Counted from the first letter of the stretch, positions 24,034 to 31,327 are shown. The stretch: 31,327 nt of DNA from Treponema sp. UBA3819 (GCA_002369025.1 DFDV01000003.1:1-31327), one strand, 5' to 3'. The notes: generated by a model not told the origin, from the sequence alone. A program made the numbers and translations.

Positions 24034-24056
24034 TGTTCAACTGTATACTCTTTCTG

Positions 24057-24085
24057 TTGAATTTTCAAGCGAAGTGTGCGATGAT
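24057..24085 (+). promoter_or_regulatory. Putative promoter for the small membrane protein
   Basis: TTGAAT (24057-24062), a 17-base spacer and GATGAT (24080-24085) would start transcription near 24092, exactly at the base of the hairpin at 24093. It overlaps the putative azlC promoter on the other strand. Confidence 0.4.
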
Positions 24086-24092
24086 AGAAAAA

Positions 24093-24145
24093 GCAGGAAG
24101 CGGTTACAATCTTAGCCGTGACTTCCTGCACGACCGCTAACGCGG
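24093..24145 (+). promoter_or_regulatory. Two stacked hairpins in the 5' leader of the small membrane protein
   Basis: Hairpin one pairs GCAGGAAG (24093-24100) with CTTCCTGC (24122-24129), with inner CGG/CCG pairing. Hairpin two is CCGC-TAAC-GCGG (24134-24145), ending eight bases before the AGGAG ribosome site. The structure could stabilise the message or control its translation. Confidence 0.5.
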
Positions 24146-24165
24146 AATTAAATAGGAGAAAATAT

Positions 24166-24390
24166 ATGTTTGCTATTATCATCGGTCTGGCACTTATCGC
24201 ATTTGCGGTAGCCGCATGTCTTCCCAACTGTCTTAACTGGGGCGCGGACATCATCATGGTCTTAAAGGGAGCCGCTCCCGTCCTGGCTGCATTCGTAGGC
24301 CTCATCGCCGTTTTCATCGGATTTGCAGACATCAAAGATAAAAAAGAAGCAAAAAAAGAAGAAGCGGCAAAAGAAGCTGAGGAAAAATAA
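24166..24390 (+). CDS. Small two-helix membrane protein with charged tail
   Basis: The product is 74 residues from ATG 24166, supported by AGGAG eight bases upstream; the frame runs back to 24118 through the leader hairpins, which I reject. Two membrane helices (FAIIIGLALIAFAVAACLPN, about 2-21, and APVLAAFVGLIAVFIGFA, about 32-50) are followed by a highly charged Lys/Glu/Ala tail that stays in the cytoplasm. I recognise no family. The structured leader and strong ribosome site suggest a well-expressed protein. It could be a membrane-stress or cell-envelope accessory protein, but nothing in the sequence shows this. Confidence 0.7.
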   Translation: MFAIIIGLALIAFAVAACLPNCLNWGADIIMVLKGAAPVLAAFVGLIAVFIGFADIKDKKEAKKEEAAKEAEEK

Positions 24391-24516
24391 TGGCGTTACC
24401 CGCTTACGCGGGTCGCTATGTCCGCCCTTCGCTACGCTCATGCGCGGCTTATTCGCCACGCACTGCGGGGCTCCCAGCGCTAACGTTTTTCGCTGCCTGT
24501 CATTGATTCTGACACA
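24391..24516. repeat. GC-rich intergenic element left of the island
   Basis: This GC-rich stretch begins GGCGTTACCCGC and contains the perfect hairpin ACCCGC-TTAC-GCGGGT (24398-24413) and several GC-rich inverted words. It ends near GCTAACGTTTTTCGC, roughly an inverted echo of its start. There is no T run after the first hairpin, so it is not a classical terminator. The GGCGTTAC word recurs right of the island at about 27228-27235. Confidence 0.45.
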
Positions 24517-24870
24517 CTATAGTCCATATTTTTCTACTAAAACACAAAAACTATTTTTTACCGGCTCTGGCAACACATCCAGTTTACGTAATAACAAAGC
24601 GTATTTTTTCAACAGCTTGAAATCATCACTTGAAAATCCATTTAAATCCGCCGATCTTACTTTTACAGAGACATTTCCCGTAACAAGATATTCTACACTT
24701 ACTCCAAGGGCCTGTGCAATTTTTACTGCATTATCGGCAATGGGTTCGGTATTTTTTTCTGCAAGATAGTGGTCTATCGTTCCTTTTGGGACTCCACTCT
24801 TCTCCGCCAGCTCTTTTACAATCATCCCCTGATAATTCAGTTCATCCCGCAAGTTATCTTTAAAACTCAT
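24517..24870 (-). CDS. XRE-family helix-turn-helix regulator of the restriction island
   Basis: The protein has 117 residues. Residues ~5-65 form a Cro/C1-type helix-turn-helix (MIVKELAEKSGVPKGTIDHY followed by IADNAVKIAQALGVSVEYLV). Residues ~75-117 form a short helical tail that could dimerise. It is divergent from the methyltransferase/nuclease gene across 135 bases that hold palindromic sites, the arrangement of a controller or repressor of a restriction-modification locus. It lies in DNA that is AT-richer than the flanks. Confidence 0.8.
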   Translation of the reverse strand: MSFKDNLRDELNYQGMIVKELAEKSGVPKGTIDHYLAEKNTEPIADNAVKIAQALGVSVEYLVTGNVSVKVRSADLNGFSSDDFKLLKKYALLLRKLDVLPEPVKNSFCVLVEKYGL

Positions 24871-24941
24871 AAAAAAAATGATTAAGCAAATGTGATTATT
24901 TTTGTAATTAAATATACAAAGTCGTCCATTTGTGATATAAA

Positions 24942-24987
24942 ATAATCAAGTTTGATTATCAGATGTACATAATTACACATATCTGAT
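24942..24987. promoter_or_regulatory. Operator-like palindromes between regulator and methyltransferase/nuclease gene
   Basis: ATAATCAA-GT-TTGATTAT (24942-24959) is an eight-base-arm palindrome. ATCAGAT (24958-24964) and ATCTGAT (24981-24987) form a second inverted pair. Further TGATTA half-sites lie at 24879-24884 and 24893-24898, next to the regulator start. These are plausible binding sites for the adjacent XRE protein. Confidence 0.6.
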
Positions 24988-25005
24988 TTCTCACTTAAGG
25001 TTGCC

Positions 25006-27204
25006 ATGTCACATAGCCATAACAAGCCGTTCATAAAATGGGCTGGCGGTAAGGAAAAAGAGCTAGCAATAATAGAAGAACATCTTCCTTCACATTTTAA
25101 ACGCTACATAGAACCATTTGTAGGTGGCGGTGCCGTATTTCTAAACACTGATGCCCAGGAATTTTTTATAAACGACAAATCCCACGAACTCATTTCGCTT
25201 TATAAACTTATTCAAAGTGAAAACAGCGTCTTTTTTAATTGCCTCCATGGAATATGTACAAAATGGGACAGCATTGCCGTCTTTTCAGAGCAACATGCGG
25301 CTGAATTTCAGTCACTCTATACAGATTCTTCTGACACCCAGATTGAAGGTTTTATTCAGCTGCACGAAAAAGAATTCAGCAGTCTTCTTCTTGATGCAAG
25401 TCACAAACATATCCTTCTTTCAGAAATAAAAAAAAATCTTACATCAAAATTAAAGAGAATTAAAAAGATAGCATTGCAAAAAGGCGGAATAACTACACCT
25501 GAGATATACGAGAATTTAGAATGTTCATTACACAGTGCCTTTTATATGTATATCAGGCATTTGTACAATACGGTTTCATTTGCGGGCAATACAGAATTTT
25601 ACACCGCCCTCTTCTATTTTATTCGTGAATACTGTTATTCCTCTATGTTCCGCTACAATGCTCAGGGAAAGTTTAATGTGCCTTACGGAGGAATAAGTTA
25701 TGACAAAGCAACATATGAGTTTTTTGGCTTTGGTTTTGTAGACGAAAAGGGGGTCATTCATTCGACAAAAGTTGGAAATCTTATTCTGGAAAATAATTTT
25801 GACAGCGAAGATTTTTTAAAGCAAATTCTTAAGATGAATTTTCCAAACGCATCGTACAAAAAAAGTGAAATCGGTGCATGGCACATATTTCCCATGCATG
25901 TGCTGATTCAGGCGTTGCAAAAATTCGATTCCCTAAACAGAAGCGAATTGATTTTGCTGTTTGGATGTACAAAAGAAGACATGATACCGCAAACACTGAC
26001 GGCAATTTCAAAATTCAAAGCAGAATATCAAAGTCTGCAGAACAAGCAGAAAAACATCAAATTACTTTGCGAAAAAATCTACACAGACACGTATGGCAGG
26101 CTCGACAATAAGATTGACTCCATGTACGATTACGCCGACGCTTTTGCCCGAGCGCTATTATATACAGGACTATTCTCTTCACATGGGCCGGGAATTTCTG
26201 CCAAAATACGCATTGCAGAGCATTCAAAATTAAAGTTCAGGCTTCTGGCTAAAAACTATGTTTTTTCATATAACACTTGGAAAAGTGAATCAGAGTATTG
26301 GGAGTGGTTTGGAAATCCAGATGCAATTTGCCTTCCTTGGGATAATTCCGCAAACAGAAAGCTGATTATTCAAGAGAAGATTAACCTAATCAGACAGTTG
26401 GAAAGTGTATCAGCAGGAGTTACTGCGCAAAAAATTCAAAATGATCTGCAAGGCATTACCAGCATCTTTTCCCATACAAACTCGGACACAGATACAAAAA
26501 AACTTGAAAAACAGTTAATCACTTATATTACAAATGTAAACGAGAGTAATTTTATACACCATCTCGCATTTACCGAACAGTCAAGGCAAGAAATTCTAAA
26601 TCGCTTTATGCTCATTCTGAAGGACGATGATATGAGCGCTCTCTGGCTGGAAGTAAACACATGGAAATCCCTGCTTGCAATACAAGGGGACAAGCAGTTA
26701 AAGCGTAATTTTAACATTGAGGAAGATTTAACGCCAAAAAGTTTCGCACCGGGAATTGGAAATACACCGGATATGGAATTGTATGCCGGAAGCTATATCA
26801 TTCTGCCGGAGGTATCCCTAATGACAGGCATACGCCAATGGGAACATGAGGGATCAAGCGTTATAGATCATGTTTATAAATTTATAAAAGAAAATGATGA
26901 CAAAAATGTATTCGGACTGTTCATTTCCTCAAGCATAAACATCCGCACCAAATGGCAGTTTTTTATTCTGAACAAAGAAAGTTGGATTGGAAAACCCGTA
27001 CCTGTCATACCGATGACCATTACCATGTATTCAGATGTTATTGCCTTTATATATGAACATGAGGCACCGATAATGGATTTCATTTCACTTCTGGTTAATA
27101 TACATCACTTATCTTTAGTAAGCGCAAACTTTGACAGTTGGTATAATGACAGCGAAAAAGTCATAAATTCCTGGAAGAATAAAATCATACAAAGCAGTAT
27201 TTAA
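25006..27204 (+). CDS. Chimeric protein: truncated D12 adenine methyltransferase fused to AlwI-like type IIS restriction endonuclease
   Basis: The protein has 732 residues. Residues 1-234 are the front of a D12-class N6-adenine methyltransferase: FIKWAGGKEKEL (9-20), SAM-binding EPFVGGGAVF (36-45), IREYCYSSMFRYNAQGKFNV (206-225) and PYGGISYDK (226-234). The catalytic DPPY that should follow within ~60 residues is absent anywhere. From about residue 235 the sequence changes to one resembling AlwI-type type IIS endonucleases: FGFVDEKGVIHSTKVGN, FLKQILKMNFPN, GNPDAICLPWD, and a PD-ExK-type centre P588-D589...E602-V-S604 followed by GxRQ and an E-x-x-V-x-x-H pattern. So binding and nuclease residues persist while methylation chemistry seems lost. 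The frame is continuous. It could be a real fusion, a decaying system or an assembly deletion. The AlwI assignment is by motif reading. Confidence 0.65.
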   Translation: MSHSHNKPFIKWAGGKEKELAIIEEHLPSHFKRYIEPFVGGGAVFLNTDAQEFFINDKSHELISLYKLIQSENSVFFNCLHGICTKWDSIAVFSEQHAAEFQSLYTDSSDTQIEGFIQLHEKEFSSLLLDASHKHILLSEIKKNLTSKLKRIKKIALQKGGITTPEIYENLECSLHSAFYMYIRHLYNTVSFAGNTEFYTALFYFIREYCYSSMFRYNAQGKFNVPYGGISYDKATYEFFGFGFVDEKGVIHSTKVGNLILENNFDSEDFLKQILKMNFPNASYKKSEIGAWHIFPMHVLIQALQKFDSLNRSELILLFGCTKEDMIPQTLTAISKFKAEYQSLQNKQKNIKLLCEKIYTDTYGRLDNKIDSMYDYADAFARALLYTGLFSSHGPGISAKIRIAEHSKLKFRLLAKNYVFSYNTWKSESEYWEWFGNPDAICLPWDNSANRKLIIQEKINLIRQLESVSAGVTAQKIQNDLQGITSIFSHTNSDTDTKKLEKQLITYITNVNESNFIHHLAFTEQSRQEILNRFMLILKDDDMSALWLEVNTWKSLLAIQGDKQLKRNFNIEEDLTPKSFAPGIGNTPDMELYAGSYIILPEVSLMTGIRQWEHEGSSVIDHVYKFIKENDDKNVFGLFISSSINIRTKWQFFILNKESWIGKPVPVIPMTITMYSDVIAFIYEHEAPIMDFISLLVNIHHLSLVSANFDSWYNDSEKVINSWKNKIIQSSI

Positions 27205-27285
27205 TCTTTTTGTAAAAGAAGACGGGGGGCGTTACGGGGGGGGCACCCCCGTTAGAAAGGGGTATGGGTGCAACAGCGTGCACCC

Positions 27286-27307
27286 TAGGGGAAAGGCTTT
27301 TCCCCTA
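27286..27307. repeat. REP-like palindrome, copy 2
   Basis: TAGGGGAAA-GGC-TTTTCCCCTA forms a nine-base-arm hairpin followed by AAAATAA. It resembles the element at 675-695 and lacks a T run, so it is not a plus-strand terminator. Confidence 0.5.
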
Positions 27308-27331
27308 AAAATAATCGAAATAAATCCCTCA

Positions 27332-27348
27332 AATCTATTGAATAGATT
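27332..27348. promoter_or_regulatory. Perfect palindrome overlapping the potA -35
   Basis: AATCTATT-G-AATAGATT has perfect eight-base arms and covers the -35 hexamer TTGAAT (27338-27343). This is the layout of a repressor operator. Confidence 0.6.
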
Positions 27349-27366
27349 GCGCATTCGTTCTATTGT
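27338..27366 (+). promoter_or_regulatory. Sigma70 promoter of the potABCD operon
   Basis: TTGAAT (27338-27343), a 17-base spacer and TATTGT (27361-27366) lie about 20 bases before the GTG start. Confidence 0.6.
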
Positions 27367-27386
27367 AAAACCTTAGAGGAAATAGC

Positions 27387-28580
27387 GTGAAAGGAAGTCA
27401 GGTTACTATTGACCATGTGTCAAAGCGATTCGGTGATTTTGTCGCCCTGGACGACATCAACATTACGATTAAGCCGGGGGAATTTTTCTCCCTGCTTGGT
27501 CCTTCCGGTTGTGGAAAAACAACTTTGCTGCGCATCATTGCCGGATTTGAATATCCTGATGAAGGCGCGGTACTCTTTGATGAAGAAAACGTCATCCCTT
27601 ACCCTCCCAACAAGCGTCAGGCAAACACGGTTTTTCAGACCTACGCTCTGTTCCCGCATTTGAGTGTGTATGACAATGTTGCATTTCCGCTCAAATTAAA
27701 AAAACTACCCAAAGATGAAATTGATGCAAAGGTAAGGGAATACCTCAAACTTGTACAGCTTGAAGCCCACATGTTCAAAAAGCCGAACCAGCTTTCTGGT
27801 GGTCAGCGTCAGCGTGTTGCCATTGCGCGCGCATTGATTAACGAGCCTAAGGTTCTGCTTCTGGACGAACCCCTTTCCGCACTGGATGCAAAACTGCGTG
27901 CAAACCTGCTGATTGACCTTGACGCACTGCACGATAAAATCGGCATTACCTTCATTTATGTTACCCATGACCAGAGTGAAGCTCTGGCAGTAAGCGACCG
28001 CATTGCAGTTATGAACAGTGGTCACGTCCTGCAGGTGGGAACTCCATTTGAAATTTACGAAAGCCCCGCAACACAGTTTGTTGCCCAGTTTATCGGCGAA
28101 ACAAATCTCTTTGAAAGCACGGTAGTAAAATGTGAAGAATACAAGGTGCCGGGCAAAGCTGACATCGAACACATGGTCACCCTGAACACTCCCGCCCTGG
28201 GCATGCAGGCACAGCTTACGGGAGAAACCGCCGCTACACGCGAAGAAGATAAAAATATTCTGGTCACCGACTACGAACATACCGACGAGGGACAGAAAGT
28301 GGCTTTCACTATCCGTCCCGAAAAAATCCGCATTACGCTGGAAGAACCTAAATTTGCCGGACGCAAGGACATCAACGTATTTAAGGGCGTGGTGGAAGAA
28401 CCGGTCTACACAGGCTTCCAGTCAAAATTCTATGTACGTCTTGAAAACGGAACAATCGTAAAAGTCTTCAAGCAGCATACGAATTACCTTGATGACGGGC
28501 CCGAAATCGCATGGAAAGACACCGTGTACATTTCCTGGGCGGCAAACGACGGCTATATCGTAGAGGACATCCATAAATGA
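27387..28580 (+). CDS. potA: Spermidine/putrescine ABC transporter ATP-binding protein
   Basis: The protein has 397 residues and starts at GTG with AGAGGA upstream. Walker A GPSGCGKT (38-45), the Q-loop FQTYALFPH, the ABC signature LSGGQRQRVAIARAL and Walker B VLLLDEPLSALDAKLR precede THDQSEALAVSDR; a C-terminal regulatory TOBE-like domain (about 240-397) follows. It hydrolyses ATP to drive polyamine uptake through PotB and PotC. It overlaps potB by four bases (ATGA). The C-terminal domain is longer than the ~378 residues of E. coli PotA because of an insertion near residues 255-300. Confidence 0.92.
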   Translation: MKGSQVTIDHVSKRFGDFVALDDINITIKPGEFFSLLGPSGCGKTTLLRIIAGFEYPDEGAVLFDEENVIPYPPNKRQANTVFQTYALFPHLSVYDNVAFPLKLKKLPKDEIDAKVREYLKLVQLEAHMFKKPNQLSGGQRQRVAIARALINEPKVLLLDEPLSALDAKLRANLLIDLDALHDKIGITFIYVTHDQSEALAVSDRIAVMNSGHVLQVGTPFEIYESPATQFVAQFIGETNLFESTVVKCEEYKVPGKADIEHMVTLNTPALGMQAQLTGETAATREEDKNILVTDYEHTDEGQKVAFTIRPEKIRITLEEPKFAGRKDINVFKGVVEEPVYTGFQSKFYVRLENGTIVKVFKQHTNYLDDGPEIAWKDTVYISWAANDGYIVEDIHK

Positions 28581-29653
28581 GTGGCGAAAAAACAACCTCA
28601 GACGGTGCAGAAAAAGCAGGCGGGCAGAATTTTCTGCTCAGACTTGCGGCAAAAGCCCGCAGCGCGAAATACAAAAAATACAATCCCGGTCCCGCTTATG
28701 CCTATCCCATGGGACTCTGGTTTACACTCTTCTTTGTAGTACCGCTCATCATCATCGTGGCATATTCATTTATGAAGCGCGATGTTTACGGCGGCGTTAT
28801 CCGCGAATTTACGCTGAAAGCATATCAGCAGATGCTGGTGCCTGCCTACGGCATGATTTTTCTGCGGACTCTTTTCATTACGGTGGTTTCTACAGCCATT
28901 ACCATTATAATTGCCCTTCCCTGCGGCTATGCCATGGCCCGGAGTAAGCGCCAGACACTGCTGCTGGTGCTCGTTGTCATTCCTTTTTTGACAAACAGCC
29001 TTATCCGCATTTTTGCATGGATGACAATTCTGGGCGACAACGGTCTTTTGAATTCGATTTTTCATTTTTTCTGGAACATTAAGCATGCGCTGGGCTTTGG
29101 CGGCAGTGAATTTGTTCCTCATAAATTCATGTTTACAAAAGGGGCGGTTATTCTGGTAAGCATTTACATGTACCTTCCCTACGCAATTCTGCCGATTTTT
29201 ACAGCTGTTGACCGCTTTGACTTCAGTCTTCTGGAAGCGGCCCGGGATTTGGGTGCAACAAAACCCCAGTCCATGTTCAAGGTTCTGATTCCCGGTGTAA
29301 AGAGCGGCATTGTAAGCGCACTGATTTTTACTTTCATTCCTATTTTCGGTACTTACACAGTGCCTCAGCTGGTGGGCGGAAAAGACTCCTACATGCTGGG
29401 CAATATTATCGTTGATCAGGTGCAGAAGGTACGCAACTGGCCGCTCGCATCTGCATTCAGTCTGGTAATCACCGCTGTCTCCATGATTGCAATTCTCTGG
29501 ATGCTTTCTACAAACCGCAAGGAAGCAAACCTGAAAAAGATGTCTACAAAAGAAGATACGGCGGCAAATACAAACACACCGCTTCTGGCCACAGATCTTA
29601 AAAAAGGCAACATCATCGCTGCCGCACAGACTAAAACGGAGGGTGAGCAATGA
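28577..29653 (+). CDS. potB: Spermidine/putrescine ABC transporter permease PotB
   Basis: The protein has 358 residues. A charged N-terminal ~45 residues precede about six membrane helices (first near LWFTLFFVVPLIIIVAYSFM). The EAA loop EAARDLGATKPQSMFKVLIP, which contacts PotA, lies near residue 215. A polar C-terminal tail of ~45 residues (from TNRKEANLKK) is longer than usual. It forms the channel with PotC. The overlap with potC is ATGA. Confidence 0.9.
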   Translation: MSGEKTTSDGAEKAGGQNFLLRLAAKARSAKYKKYNPGPAYAYPMGLWFTLFFVVPLIIIVAYSFMKRDVYGGVIREFTLKAYQQMLVPAYGMIFLRTLFITVVSTAITIIIALPCGYAMARSKRQTLLLVLVVIPFLTNSLIRIFAWMTILGDNGLLNSIFHFFWNIKHALGFGGSEFVPHKFMFTKGAVILVSIYMYLPYAILPIFTAVDRFDFSLLEAARDLGATKPQSMFKVLIPGVKSGIVSALIFTFIPIFGTYTVPQLVGGKDSYMLGNIIVDQVQKVRNWPLASAFSLVITAVSMIAILWMLSTNRKEANLKKMSTKEDTAANTNTPLLATDLKKGNIIAAAQTKTEGEQ

Positions 29654-30516
29654 AATTCAACCCCTACAAGCTCTTTACCCGGGTAAAACGCTCCAGTGAA
29701 AACGCACGCCATGCAAAACGCAGCTGGCGAAAGCGTGCTCCTCAATTCAGTCTGTCAAACACAGTACTCTGCCTTTCACTTCTGTTTCTCTTCATTCCTC
29801 TCTTTGTAATCACTTTCTATTCCTTTAATTCAGCAAAGGATACGACCTTCCAGAGTTTTTCTTTTGTCTGGTATGAAAAACTGATTTTTGACTCCACAGA
29901 TTTGTGGTCAGCCCTCTTTAACAGTCTTCTGGTTGCAGTCACTTCTTCTCTGGTAGCTACCCTTCTGGGAACTCTGGCAGCAATCGGAATAACATGGTAC
30001 AAATTCTTTGGAAAATCCTATATCCAGTCCATCAGTTTTTTACCCATGGTTCTGCCTGAAGTCATCATGGGTGTTTCCCTCCTGATTTTTTTCAGCGGAA
30101 TCAAGATGTCACTGGGACTTTTTACCATTTTTATCGCACACACAACCTTCTGTCTCCCCTTCGTCTATCTTATGGTGAGTGCCAGAATTGATGAATTTGA
30201 CTATTCAATCATAGAAGCCAGCCACGATCTGGGAGCAAATGAATGGCAGACGCTCTACAAGGTAATCATTCCCGCAATCATGCCCGGCATTGTCAGCGGT
30301 TTTGCCATGAGCGTTACCATGTCTCTGGAAGACTATGTCATCACTTCACTTGTAAGTGGTCCGGGAAGTACTACGCTCCCCCTCTATGTCTATTCCATGA
30401 TTCGTTTTGGTGTAAGCCCGGTAATCAATTCGCTTTCATTCGTATTGATTTTAGGCATCTGTGTTCTCGTGTTTATCCTGCGCAAGGGACTGAAAAGTTT
30501 TGCAAGCGCAAGATGA
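29650..30516 (+). CDS. potC: Spermidine/putrescine ABC transporter permease PotC
   Basis: The protein has 288 residues. After a basic N-terminal ~35 residues (KRSSENARHAKRSWRKRAP) come six membrane helices, beginning LSLLFLFIPLFVITFYSFN. The EAA motif EASHDLGANEWQTLYKVIIP followed by AIMPGIVSGF is the site docking onto PotA. Together with PotB it makes the membrane channel. Confidence 0.92.
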   Translation: MKFNPYKLFTRVKRSSENARHAKRSWRKRAPQFSLSNTVLCLSLLFLFIPLFVITFYSFNSAKDTTFQSFSFVWYEKLIFDSTDLWSALFNSLLVAVTSSLVATLLGTLAAIGITWYKFFGKSYIQSISFLPMVLPEVIMGVSLLIFFSGIKMSLGLFTIFIAHTTFCLPFVYLMVSARIDEFDYSIIEASHDLGANEWQTLYKVIIPAIMPGIVSGFAMSVTMSLEDYVITSLVSGPGSTTLPLYVYSMIRFGVSPVINSLSFVLILGICVLVFILRKGLKSFASAR

Positions 30517-30578
30517 TAAATTTATAAGGCTCGCCTAAGCAAGTCTCATATTCTTCATATTTTTGAGGTCGGTACAGC

Positions 30579-31327
30579 ATGAAAAAATGTATCGCTAAAA
30601 TCGCACTCGCAGCACTGGGATTCGCTGCAACGATGGGTCTTGTTTCCTGCAACAAAAAGGAAGACAGGACATTGTATCTCTACAACTGGACGTACTACAC
30701 TCCTGAATCCGTAATCATGCAGTTTGAAAAAGAATTTAACTGCACGGTAAAAGTGGACAGCTATGCGTCAAATGAAGAGATGTATGCAAAACTCCGCGCC
30801 GGTGCAAAGGGATACGACATCGTAGTTCCCTCACAGGACTACACTTCAATTATGATTGCACAGGGAATGCTGCGCGAACTTGATCAGACAAAAATGACCA
30901 ACCGCGAAAACATCAATCCCCTGGTTCTGGAAAAAGCAAGCTATGACCCCGACATGAAATATGCCGTTCCCTATTATTTTGGTGCAGCCGGAATTGCCGT
31001 AAACAAACTGAAGGCTACTGCTGAATACGAACGCACATGGAACATTTTTGCCGACAAGCAGTTTGCAGGCCATGCAACCATGATGGACGATATGCGCGAA
31101 GTAATGGGAGACGCTCTGGCTCATCAGGGACACAGCGTTAATTCACTGGATGACGCAGAACTGGAAGCTGCTGCCGATATGATCACCGAGCAGTGGAAAC
31201 CCAATCTTGTAAAATTTGACGCTGAAGGCTTTGGAAAGTCCTTTGCAAGCGGTGACTTCTGGCTCTGTCAGGGCTATGCTGAAGTCATTTACAGCGAAGT
31301 ACCCGAAGAAAAATGGGATGAAACAAT
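30579..31327 (+). CDS. potD: Spermidine/putrescine-binding lipoprotein PotD (3' end outside window)
   Basis: ATG 30579 opens 249 codons to the window edge. A lipoprotein signal peptide ends in the lipobox LVSC (GFAATMGLVSCNKKE), so the binding protein is membrane-anchored, unlike the free E. coli protein. The mature part begins LYLYNWTYYTPESVIMQFEK, the PotD/PotF family opening, and continues with the YDIVVPSQDYTSIM and VPYYFGAAGIAVN motifs; polyamine-contacting aromatic and acidic residues (Trp and Tyr near NWTYYT) are present. The ribosome site TGAGGT is ten bases upstream. It is the last of potABCD, 62 bases after potC. Confidence 0.92.
   Translation, partial: MKKCIAKIALAALGFAATMGLVSCNKKEDRTLYLYNWTYYTPESVIMQFEKEFNCTVKVDSYASNEEMYAKLRAGAKGYDIVVPSQDYTSIMIAQGMLRELDQTKMTNRENINPLVLEKASYDPDMKYAVPYYFGAAGIAVNKLKATAEYERTWNIFADKQFAGHATMMDDMREVMGDALAHQGHSVNSLDDAELEAAADMITEQWKPNLVKFDAEGFGKSFASGDFWLCQGYAEVIYSEVPEEKWDET

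Larger units (their letters stand above)
27205..27386. other. GC-rich intergenic boundary with hairpins, then potA control region
   Basis: After the island gene come a GGGGGG run (27224-27229), GGCGTTAC (27228-27235), eight G (27236-27243) pairing with CCCCC (27246-27250), and hairpin GGGTGCA-ACAGCG-TGCACCC (27266-27285). A second palindrome follows at 27286-27307. AT-rich promoter DNA of potA then runs to 27386. There is no gene here. Confidence 0.6.

Noticed and set aside
25688..25740. GGAGG followed by ATG at the chimera junction as a separate downstream gene start
   Set aside because: That ATG is out of frame with the nuclease and reaches a stop after about 13 codons.
28766..29650. 294-residue minus-strand ORF
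   Set aside because: It is antisense to potB, whose EAA loop and helices are unmistakable.
1..31327. CRISPR arrays, tRNA and rRNA genes, transposase genes
   Set aside because: None was seen: no regularly spaced direct repeats, no cloverleaf-like sequence, no transposase motifs.

Overview
The window looks like a chromosomal segment of a host-associated spirochaete, most likely a gut, rumen or oral Treponema. I infer this from spirochaete-style lipoboxes (FTSC, LVSC), a potABCD spermidine/putrescine cassette of treponemal layout, a STAS anti-sigma antagonist with a zinc ribbon, a FIST protein paired with a soluble chemoreceptor, and mid-GC coding DNA. No rRNA or tRNA gene was found, so the genus call is inference from gene content.

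Layout. Positions 1-1880 (minus) hold two tandem paralogous surface lipoproteins, the first cut by the window edge and carrying a run of nine G in its signal-peptide region. Positions 2010-5598 (minus) are a translationally coupled membrane operon: two polytopic proteins, one closely resembling an LptF/LptG permease with a helical insertion, and a membrane-anchored J-domain protein. Positions 5671-5930 are AT-rich and carry two tandem DnaA-box pairs. Positions 5989-8164 carry the STAS/zinc-ribbon protein, an SDR oxidoreductase and divergent TrmJ. Positions 8168-12277 (minus) are an overlapping operon: S41 processing protease, RsmE, a GT26-like protein with a degenerate active site, and an AAA+ sigma54-activator-like protein without a DNA-binding domain. 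Positions 12377-14407 (plus) are the FIST sensor and soluble chemoreceptor, ended by a terminator inside convergent lgt. Then come lgt and a MinD-like ATPase (minus), and a plus-strand run of Mrp, C_GCAxxG_C_C and Dus proteins, followed by CYTH, DUF975 and SppA. Positions 21336-24033 (minus) are recX, rpsI, rplM, azlD and azlC. A small two-helix membrane protein follows at 24166.

Accessory island. Positions 24517-27204 are visibly AT-richer than the flanks. They contain a divergent XRE regulator with palindromic operator-like sites and a 732-residue protein. Its first ~234 residues are the front half of a D12-class adenine methyltransferase: the SAM-binding motif is present but the catalytic DPPY is absent. 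The rest resembles an AlwI-type type IIS restriction endonuclease with PD...ExS residues retained. This apparent in-frame methyltransferase/nuclease chimera is the most unusual object in the window. The island is bounded on both sides by GC-rich palindromic intergenic DNA that shares GGCGTTAC; part of the right-hand element also resembles a palindrome near position 685.

From 27387 to the right edge runs potA-potB-potC-potD (potD incomplete), with a perfect 17-bp palindrome overlapping the predicted potA -35 element. Several genes (7367, 16577, possibly 5598 and 24033) lack a Shine-Dalgarno sequence and have a -10-like hexamer 6-8 bases before the start codon, suggesting leaderless transcripts.
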